Virus record (IMG/VR): IMGVR_UViG_3300028840_002431
Location: 298,240 to 362,239 of that record
Strand: one strand, 5' to 3'
DNA length: 64,000 nt
From: a virus
A model generated the notes under the pieces. That model saw only the letters and a list, made by a program, of their open reading frames with translations, made no database searches and had not been told where the DNA came from. Made by a program: the position numbers and the translations under genes. Position 1 is the stretch's first letter. Every line of letters begins with the position of its first letter. This document shows positions 57,124 through 64,000 of this stretch, piece by piece.

Positions 57124-59304
57124 TTAGAAGATCAGAGAAAAAGCCTCCTCAAATGGGCCGATATCAACCGCTACGTACGCAAAGGACACGCCTCCTGTGT
57201 ACCCTCCGGGACCGCTGGGTGGCGGTGTCCCCCCGGCGTTATCGATCAACCTTACCCATTCGTTGACATCCCCTTCCACAGACGGAACACTTAGAATGTA
57301 GAAGCCGACCGAAAGACTTAACACAAAATCCAAAATCGAAATCAAATAAGCCAAGAACTCTTCTAGGACATCGATCTTACGGATAAGAAGATCGATGAAA
57401 GCCTTGAGTTCGTCTATAACACCCTTGTAGGCGTCAAGAAGAGCTTGCATCTTGGCGAGCAAGTCATATAGAAGCTGCCCCGACCAAGGTACGATATCCC
57501 TGAGAAGGCTGATCTGAATCCAGTCCGGGGGCGTTCCACCAAGAGTAAAAGCCTTACAGAAGTTCACAGCCCTTAACACGTTTTCGCGAACTTTGGTGTC
57601 CTCAAAAGCACGAGAGTAAAGAACTCCCGCGTCCTGTACCCCTCCCTGACCCGCCTCCGTGGGGTCCTGGACTTCTGTGATCTCGAACACAAGTTCTGAG
57701 ATATTAGTAGCCGTCAGACCCTCTACGTCCGGGTCGCCCTCAGGGTAAGGGCCTTCCATAAGGGCCTTGAACGAAACGGCGTTGTTGGCCTCTAACATCG
57801 CCCCGGCCACGATCGACGCCAGACGGGTTGAGTTCCTCCTGACCAAGGAATTATTCCAAGGGAGTTCTGGTAGCTCGCCTGTGGCCGGGTCCGGTTGGAA
57901 GATAGAGGTGATATCAGTGGACCCGGCCCCCTCGAACTCCCCGCCAACCAACGGGATAGCCGCAAACGACGACAAAGGCCCGGACAGAGAGGTCAAAGAC
58001 CCTTTTCCAATATCCTCAGGATCTGTGGGATCTTGGGCCTGACCGTTCTCATCCTTATCAGGAGGCAGGTGAAAGTTCAGGGAGAACGCCGTCTGGAACA
58101 ACCGCTTGAGGTTCTCGATGACATCGAAGTCCTCCGGGTATTCCGGAATCCGTATAGGGCTGACAGGGGAAGCCTTTCCCATGACGGGCGCGTCGTTCGG
58201 GTCGGTGCCGGGCCACTCTATAAAAGGGACCTGATCCACCACGTTGGCTTCCGGTGATTTGAAGTTAACTGTCGTGCCCGTGATATCCAGGTTGCCGCTG
58301 TAAGCCCTGACTCTGTAATAATACGTCTTGTTCAACTCAACATCGTCGTCGATGTATCTGTAGGTGCCGAGTTGCCCCAGAAGAAAAGTCGCGGTGTTGG
58401 TAGTGGCGTCGATGACGATATACTTCTGAAACTTGTAGAACGGGTCGTTGTATTGATCGAACAGACGGGTCTTGCGTATGATGTTTTGGCCCGGCTCTCC
58501 GCGAGCCTCGAACTTCGTAGGGACTTCCGCCGTGACCTGACCACAGGCGTCAGGATTCCCTAGCTCAGATACATCGACCTCCCCTACCGCTGGGTTCTTC
58601 TCACTCTTCTCAATGAGGAACCTGGGAGGGATAAACTGAGTAGCAATTTGCCCGAATAGATCGGAGAAACCTGGATCTCCTGGGACAGTTGTCGGAGGCA
58701 GGGACCACTCAACCACAACAGACTCTGGCTGGTCCTGGAACACCTTGACGACAGAAAGTATAGGGTCCCCGTCGTCGCCTAACGGAAGTACTTTGAAGTT
58801 AGCCGGGGCCAAATATTGAGGGGATAGAAACTCCTTACCCAAGAAATCGAGCAGGATTTTCATCAGCCGGACGAGACCCAGCGGCCCCTCTGCGTCCGCC
58901 ACAATAATAACAAACCCACTCTTCGTCACGACCGGGATAGGTTGCGGCCTGTTAGGGTCCCTGGAATCATATAACCCGGCCTTGTAGCGAGTCGTGAACG
59001 CGGGAAAACCACCAACGAAACGGTTGAAGTTAGGATCTACAAGAGGGTCGGGGACATCGAACCACCCGTAAATACCCGTCCGTTTGAGGGCTTCGAATAG
59101 CTGTAAGATCCTCTGGATGAGTGCTTCCAGGAGCGCCTTGAGCGGGTTGCCGAAGTCAATTAAGAAAGCCTTCACAGTCTCCAAAATGGCCTTGATGACC
59201 TCCAAAAAGACCATCAGGGTTTCGAGGATGTTCCTTGCCCCTTCCAGCAAATCCTCGCCGGGGAGTTTGATCTCGAAAGACTGCCAATTTGGAGGTGCGG
59301 CCAT
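57124..59304 (-). CDS. Tail protein with amphipathic helices and FN3-like segment
   Basis: 726 aa. An N-terminal helical region (ILETLMVFLEVIKAILETVKAFL, ~25-50) and a C-terminal one (FLAYLISILDFVLSLSVGFYIL, ~655-675) look amphipathic to hydrophobic and could interact with a membrane or each other. The middle contains a fibronectin-III-like stretch (YRYIDDDVELNKTYYYRVRAYSG). Two long C-terminal helices (LLYDLLAKMQALLDAYKGVIDELKAFI) follow. It may be a tail-tip or DNA-ejection-related protein, but there is no family match I can name. Confidence 0.65.
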   Translation of the reverse strand: MAAPPNWQSFEIKLPGEDLLEGARNILETLMVFLEVIKAILETVKAFLIDFGNPLKALLEALIQRILQLFEALKRTGIYGWFDVPDPLVDPNFNRFVGGFPAFTTRYKAGLYDSRDPNRPQPIPVVTKSGFVIIVADAEGPLGLVRLMKILLDFLGKEFLSPQYLAPANFKVLPLGDDGDPILSVVKVFQDQPESVVVEWSLPPTTVPGDPGFSDLFGQIATQFIPPRFLIEKSEKNPAVGEVDVSELGNPDACGQVTAEVPTKFEARGEPGQNIIRKTRLFDQYNDPFYKFQKYIVIDATTNTATFLLGQLGTYRYIDDDVELNKTYYYRVRAYSGNLDITGTTVNFKSPEANVVDQVPFIEWPGTDPNDAPVMGKASPVSPIRIPEYPEDFDVIENLKRLFQTAFSLNFHLPPDKDENGQAQDPTDPEDIGKGSLTSLSGPLSSFAAIPLVGGEFEGAGSTDITSIFQPDPATGELPELPWNNSLVRRNSTRLASIVAGAMLEANNAVSFKALMEGPYPEGDPDVEGLTATNISELVFEITEVQDPTEAGQGGVQDAGVLYSRAFEDTKVRENVLRAVNFCKAFTLGGTPPDWIQISLLRDIVPWSGQLLYDLLAKMQALLDAYKGVIDELKAFIDLLIRKIDVLEEFLAYLISILDFVLSLSVGFYILSVPSVEGDVNEWVRLIDNAGGTPPPSGPGGYTGGVSFAYVAVDIGPFEEAFSLIF

Positions 59305-59480
59305 TAGCTACCGTATTGAAGCTTCTCTAGCTTCCGTTTGAGGCTGGCGATCTCGGCCTTGGTCGCGGCAATACCGAGTTCGCAGACCTGTTTCATGTGT
59401 TCGTTGAGCGCGAAGTTGCGCTTCTCCCATTTTGGAAACTCTTGCTTTTGAGTCTCACCCGGCTTCTTTTCGTTGTCCAT
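59304..59480 (-). CDS. Small coiled-coil protein, 58 aa
   Basis: 58 aa from ATG 59480, which has GAGGAGG 6 nt upstream; a longer reading to 59501 overlaps the upstream gene and is rejected. The C-terminal half is a Lys/Leu-rich coiled coil (TKAEIASLKRKLEKLQ). Its TAA overlaps the next ATG (TAATG). Possibly a small assembly factor for the two large structural genes beside it. Confidence 0.6.
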   Translation of the reverse strand: MDNEKKPGETQKQEFPKWEKRNFALNEHMKQVCELGIAATKAEIASLKRKLEKLQYGS

Positions 59481-59481
59481 T

Positions 59482-62400
59482 CTAAGCCTCCTCAACGGCA
59501 AGCAGTTTGATCAGTTGGTTGTAGAAGTCCTCTTGCGCCTCTATCCGATTATCAACGGCTATGGCCTGTTGCACGATCAGGCCGGACTTCAAATTGATCC
59601 TTGTGTCAATCCACGTGTACCGGCCATCGTACAATTTGTCGGTGTTGGCCAGGATGTTCTCGATAAGTTCTATCGTAGCCGGGATATCAGTAGTTAGACG
59701 GGCGTCCACGAGAACGTCCCTGGCATCCAGGTCGGATGTCAGCGTCGGCCGTGCAAACGCCGCTGGAACCCCCGCTACGGGAACCGGGTCGTTAATCAAT
59801 GTCTGGAAGGCGATGGTGTTAGCTTCCAGGGCCGCAATACTCTGATAGAGAGTAAAGAGGGCCTGGACCGTGGCCTTGGACACACCAAAGAGCTTCACGA
59901 TCCGGTAAGAAATACCGGACTGGGTGGCCGGGAAGGGCGTCTCAACCTCCAACTGGGTCTCCGAAAGGACGTTTTCGACCTGATAGATGCCCGCGTTGGG
60001 TCCGGCCACGATGTACACGAAATGGGCCTGAGACACCTCTGATGTAAGAAAGGTGCCGTTCACGTCATCGAGCGTCTTCAAGCCAACGGTTGTCTCTCCC
60101 GTAGCACTGGTGAAGATGTCGGTGAAGACCTGATCCAGGAAATCCAAAATGTACGTTTGCTCGTCGGCGTATACCCCCAACTGGCCCGTCAAAGCATCGT
60201 TCAAAAGAGCCAAGTAGTCGTTGGAGGAACCGCCATACGTGGCCAGCGAGTTATCAATTCGATACGCACCACCGGCTGTAGACGGCAAAGGCGCGTCCAA
60301 CCGTACGTGCGTGTTATCTATAATATCTATGATTTGACGACGCTCCCCAGTGTTAGCACTGGGCGGGTCAACATAAACCACGGTGTAACCTACCCTCGCT
60401 TGACTCAGAAAGATCGCGGTGGCGTCGAAGAGTATGGTTGGATCGGGATCAAACATACCCAACCCGCCCACTGTGATGGAGCTAACCGCTATCTCGAACG
60501 TGACCGCGCCCGGCGTGGACCCGAGTGCCGTGTCCACCGTGATCGTGTTAGCCCCGACGGTCGTTATGCGAGCAAAAGCAGAAGGTCCATCGGGACCAGC
60601 GATGACACGGGCTATATCGTACTTCTCCGGATCTAAAGGCGGAGGAGGCCATGGACCCGCCCCGTTAGTAATGATCGTCCCGGTGCCGTCAATAGTACCT
60701 GTAGCCACGTACGGAGAGGTCGTCAGACCTCTTATGATGCCCGTCGGATTATGGATTATCTGGTCTTCTGTCCACAGGAACCCGTTCTGCTCGTTATCCG
60801 GGTCCGGCGTCTGGATCGGGAAGCTCAGATCCCCGTCGTCGTCTGTGATGCCACCATAAAGGGCCGGGAACTTTTCAGGCGCTGTTAAGGTATTGATCAG
60901 ATTAATCTTACCCGAAAGAGCCTGTTCCTCCTTCAGAGGCGTGTTGGATATCGAAGAAATCTCCTCGATGTAAATGATCTGGCCGCTCTCTCCGTTGAAC
61001 GAGTAATCCCGGCTAAAGAGATAATAAATCAACTCGTCAGGACCGGTTTGAGCGGAGCCGTCAATTGGGGAACGATAAATAGTAGTCCCCACGTCCGCCG
61101 TGCCCGCCAAGCCAGTTATACCAAGAGTAGTCGCTGTGACCGAAGTAACGGTAACAGGCGAACTGCTATCGTTGATATAGGTGCCGTCACGGCGCTGAAC
61201 GATACACTCCATGCCGGTTTTGAAAGGTGGCCGAGCGTACTCCTCCGAGCCTTCCGCGACATCTACCTTGAGTAAAGCCGGACCAGAAAACTCGGTAGAC
61301 TCCATGACGACAGCCCACGCGAGCCGTGTGCGCAAACCAAATACGAGTGTGATATTGGTTGACCCAGTGTCCGCGACCTCGTCCCCGGTTTCCGATGTGG
61401 GCGTGACCGCCGACACAGCGTAGAAATTCTTGTCCGTCGGGTAGAAACGACTCCTGGTTCCAGGGATGTAATACTTCTGGAAGGTGCCGATAGAGGTAAC
61501 AGCGAAAGGCGGGAAGGTTATCTCGTAGGGAGCGTCGGATACCTTGATAACATCGTCAATCTGGTTCGTAACTGGTCCAGGAGGATGCTCCGCGCCCGTT
61601 GTCCCGTCAAACAGCAACAGCCCGTCATTGTTGCCCACAACACGACCGTCCAGAGCACGAAGATAGACTTCGAGGAGGTTGACGGCGTCGTTGTAGAAAA
61701 GAAGCGTGGATCTGGCGATGATATCCTGGTTGGCAAGATGTTTTTCGTCGAAATAAAGAGACGGTCGGCCTTGCTCAAACAGTTGGGGTTGCGAAGCGTT
61801 CTCCGTCTGCGGGCCAGAAGAACCACTGCTCGCGTCTGACGCTATCTCCTGAGCATACTCGCCCCGGAAATTGGTCATCGTCTCAACGCGATAGTAGAAC
61901 GAGTCAGGGGACAGGATGGAATAGTTGGCCAACAAAATCTGGCCCAGCAAACCGTTAGAACTGTTGGGTGTTATCTGACTCGTGTAAGAAGCACGTAGAT
62001 TGATGCCCGCTTCCGCCACTTCGTAGCCCGTGTAAAAAATCGAGAACTCTTCTCTGGCCTTGAGAGCCTCCGAAAAGATTACCCGACCAGAGTTGTCGAT
62101 CTGGAACTGGGTTGGTTCAACGAGAATAACACCCGGTTCCCCTTCGACACGCCGATAGACCGTGTAAGGTTCCGTTAGAACCGGAACACGACTTGTCTGT
62201 ACCTCAGTGGTCGGAGGCTCGAAGATTGGTCGCACCGAGTAAAACAGAAGCTGGGAGCCGGACACATACTGCCGAATCGCATTGGCTGTTAACGAGACCT
62301 CCGTACGATTGGTTTCGCCGTCGTAATCCGTCCCTGACACCTGTAGGAAATCGGTGAAAGAGCCTCCGCTATCCGTGAACAACAACACTGTGCCGGTGCG

Positions 62401-64000
62401 GTAGGCATTGGTCCGATCCCCCGAAATCAAAAACGTGTTGCTCCCACGCGCAATGGCCTCAAAACTCTCAAGCTCCGCTGCGAAATACGACGGAGCCAGC
62501 GGGGCGCTCGTGATAGGAGTTGCTCCTGAAGAGACGAACACGTTCGGGTCCGTGAACGCATCCTGGAAAACCTGATTCCCATAGAGTTCGACAGTGGTCT
62601 CGTTTGTCGTCGGGTTGTATGTCGAGCTACCTATCAGATAGACCTGCTCGTTCTCGATACGAAGCAAGTAGTCTGGTGGGAAGCTCGCGGTGTGGTCTCC
62701 ATGGACGGTGAATTTATTGTTCGGGTCCCCGTTCTCGTCAATCACGGCAATGTTAACAACAGCCGTCAGAATGGGCGGATTGAGCACCGTGATGGTCTTC
62801 TCCCCGCCCACAGCCTGAGTCACGTAGTAGTCGATGTAGACACGCTCGTCCGGCCCGATGGTCGCCCCATGGGGCAGCGCATCTGTCAAATGGTCGTCGG
62901 GGAGAAACGTAATCGTAGATGCCGCCGTATCTACCGTACATTGAACCCCGAGTTCCTGTGGGCGACCGCCTCGAAACACCGCAGGGGGTGGGTCATCAGC
63001 CACATCCAATCCAGCCACGTTGAATTCCAAGGTGGACGTAGGGGTTGGATGATCCTGAGTGATCTCCTTACGGATCAAGAACCGGCCATACTCCTGTTGA
63101 GGAGGATCAGGGTCCGTCGGCGGTTCAGTGGAAGGCGGTTCCGTTGTGTATGTAACCAGGATCTCCTCTAGGGAGAGCATTCGGTCAGTAAATTGGATCA
63201 GCCCCAAACCAGCTTGAAGGATATAGTCGGTCTTGATGACCAGTTCCCGCATCCAGAAGACTTCGGTCCCAAGATCGGCTGCGGAGAAGTTCAGATTACC
63301 CGTCGCCTCGCTTATCTCCACGGTCCCGGCTGGCGGGCTGGTGAAATCAAGGTCCGTAGGTACGAGCACAACCGTGGCAAACTGGGCGGCGGCGGCCGGG
63401 CCGAAGCGGAAACCAGAGGTTGTGACGTATGCCGTCGGGATGTTCAGACGAGGAGCGTTAGTAGCTGGCCCCAGTGACCGTAAGCGTTGTACCTTGGTGG
63501 ACGGATCGATCAGTATCACTTCACCAAAGAACCGGTCCGCGAGGATTTCCCGGTTCTGCCGAATAGTATAAGCCGCCCCGGTAACACTCGCGGGAGACGC
63601 TACGTCCGTCTCCAATTCCGTCGCGGACACAACATTGGCGACCGTGTAGACCCCTTCGGCGGCCGTTGTGGACACCTCTATCAAATACCCAGGTTGAATG
63701 CCCGTGCTGACAAAATCAGCTAGAGGGTCTTCAAATGTGGTCCCTGAAAACGAGGCCACCCCTTCCACGATGATCGGATAGCTCGTTACAAGGGAGACAA
63801 CACCAGAAGTCGGATCAAGTAGTGCGTCAGTCCCAAGAACCAGCGGAGTGTAAGTACCGGTCCCTGGACCTGTCTCAAGCTCCAAAACAATGTTACCAGT
63901 CAAGACCAATGGGTCCGGTAACGCGACACCCGTGGTCGGCTGAAGAATTGGCACCAGTGTCTGATACTTACGCTGGGCGAAATACAACACGCCTTCGTCG
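59482..64000 (-). CDS. Giant beta-rich tail protein, 5' end outside window
   Basis: At least 1502 residues; the frame is open to the window edge, so the start may lie beyond it (the first in-frame GTG is at 63990). It contains repeated modules of the type G.Y.(V/I).(N/D)V...T.L.(V/L), for example GVYTVANVVSATELETDV and GIYQVENVLSETQLEVET, and many beta strands typical of large baseplate or spike proteins. No catalytic motif is seen. It begins the baseplate block and is followed by the 58-aa coiled-coil gene. Confidence 0.75.
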   Translation of the reverse strand, partial: DEGVLYFAQRKYQTLVPILQPTTGVALPDPLVLTGNIVLELETGPGTGTYTPLVLGTDALLDPTSGVVSLVTSYPIIVEGVASFSGTTFEDPLADFVSTGIQPGYLIEVSTTAAEGVYTVANVVSATELETDVASPASVTGAAYTIRQNREILADRFFGEVILIDPSTKVQRLRSLGPATNAPRLNIPTAYVTTSGFRFGPAAAAQFATVVLVPTDLDFTSPPAGTVEISEATGNLNFSAADLGTEVFWMRELVIKTDYILQAGLGLIQFTDRMLSLEEILVTYTTEPPSTEPPTDPDPPQQEYGRFLIRKEITQDHPTPTSTLEFNVAGLDVADDPPPAVFRGGRPQELGVQCTVDTAASTITFLPDDHLTDALPHGATIGPDERVYIDYYVTQAVGGEKTITVLNPPILTAVVNIAVIDENGDPNNKFTVHGDHTASFPPDYLLRIENEQVYLIGSSTYNPTTNETTVELYGNQVFQDAFTDPNVFVSSGATPITSAPLAPSYFAAELESFEAIARGSNTFLISGDRTNAYRTGTVLLFTDSGGSFTDFLQVSGTDYDGETNRTEVSLTANAIRQYVSGSQLLFYSVRPIFEPPTTEVQTSRVPVLTEPYTVYRRVEGEPGVILVEPTQFQIDNSGRVIFSEALKAREEFSIFYTGYEVAEAGINLRASYTSQITPNSSNGLLGQILLANYSILSPDSFYYRVETMTNFRGEYAQEIASDASSGSSGPQTENASQPQLFEQGRPSLYFDEKHLANQDIIARSTLLFYNDAVNLLEVYLRALDGRVVGNNDGLLLFDGTTGAEHPPGPVTNQIDDVIKVSDAPYEITFPPFAVTSIGTFQKYYIPGTRSRFYPTDKNFYAVSAVTPTSETGDEVADTGSTNITLVFGLRTRLAWAVVMESTEFSGPALLKVDVAEGSEEYARPPFKTGMECIVQRRDGTYINDSSSPVTVTSVTATTLGITGLAGTADVGTTIYRSPIDGSAQTGPDELIYYLFSRDYSFNGESGQIIYIEEISSISNTPLKEEQALSGKINLINTLTAPEKFPALYGGITDDDGDLSFPIQTPDPDNEQNGFLWTEDQIIHNPTGIIRGLTTSPYVATGTIDGTGTIITNGAGPWPPPPLDPEKYDIARVIAGPDGPSAFARITTVGANTITVDTALGSTPGAVTFEIAVSSITVGGLGMFDPDPTILFDATAIFLSQARVGYTVVYVDPPSANTGERRQIIDIIDNTHVRLDAPLPSTAGGAYRIDNSLATYGGSSNDYLALLNDALTGQLGVYADEQTYILDFLDQVFTDIFTSATGETTVGLKTLDDVNGTFLTSEVSQAHFVYIVAGPNAGIYQVENVLSETQLEVETPFPATQSGISYRIVKLFGVSKATVQALFTLYQSIAALEANTIAFQTLINDPVPVAGVPAAFARPTLTSDLDARDVLVDARLTTDIPATIELIENILANTDKLYDGRYTWIDTRINLKSGLIVQQAIAVDNRIEAQEDFYNQLIKLLAVEEA

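Noticed and set aside
1-64000. tRNA or rRNA genes
   Set aside because: No cloverleaf-like segment was noticed and all gaps are short; a tRNA scan could still find one I missed.

Overview
The window reads as the interior of a large tailed-phage (or phage-like prophage) genome. 53 of the 54 genes I can support lie on the minus strand, packed with start/stop overlaps (ATGA, TGATG, TAATG, GTGA) and near-zero spacing, so transcription runs from high to low coordinates. A baseplate J-like protein, a gp25-like protein, large fibre and adaptor proteins and a family A DNA polymerase mark it as viral. No terminase, portal, capsid, integrase, tRNA or CRISPR array is visible. The likely host is a Gram-negative bacterium, probably a myxobacterium (Myxococcota): the only plus-strand gene is a lipoprotein with the Asp/Pro-rich linker, tandem six-cysteine repeats and GCEVNL...HCGSC motif typical of myxobacterial surface proteins. 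That host call is an inference.

Layout in transcription order. (1) 64000-44700: baseplate and distal tail. This holds a giant beta-rich protein (cut by the window edge), a small coiled coil, a 726-aa protein with amphipathic helices, a coiled-coil protein, a gp25-like protein, the J-like protein, a 271-aa partner, and a 1658-aa multidomain protein followed by an Ig-like protein. (2) 44620-32877: adaptor and fibre region. An adaptor with a paralogous N-terminus, two Gly-rich repeat fibres, a tandem pair of paralogous helical proteins, a canonical AdoMet decarboxylase (SpeD) and small virion-type proteins. (3) 32811-26014: a seven-gene sugar/glycan-tailoring island with a radical SAM enzyme, FkbM-sulfotransferase-like fusion, glycosyltransferase-like zinc-ribbon protein, MTase-CmcI fusion, MTase, NAD-dependent epimerase and GT4 glycosyltransferase. 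(4) 25989-16755: two small membrane proteins (one XhlA-like), the divergent lipoprotein, a second giant adaptor-type protein, a three-TM holin-like protein, a single-TM protein and an exported beta-barrel-like protein. (5) 16739-9391: a diverged SpeD homologue, a J-domain protein, SNF2 helicase, a DnaC-like loader without a Walker A motif, a DnaB-like helicase with an altered Walker A, a CHC2 zinc-finger protein, and two small proteins. (6) 9404-1: Pol A with proofreading domain and long C-terminal extension, the DUF2997/DUF1257/Ycf46-like AAA+ trio, several unknown proteins, an HTH protein and a nitrilase-family amidohydrolase.

Replication genes (Pol A, DnaB-like, loader-like, CHC2, SNF2) form one block and probably work together. 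The two SpeD proteins and the nitrilase-family enzyme could form part of a phage polyamine route, but no spermidine synthase or agmatine deiminase is seen here. The glycan island sits between the fibre genes and the membrane-protein/lipoprotein block. It may alter host surface glycans or decorate virion proteins, while the lipoprotein would alter the infected cell's envelope. The features I consider most worth follow-up are the lipoprotein, the glycan island, the SpeD pair and the altered ATPase motifs in the helicase and loader.
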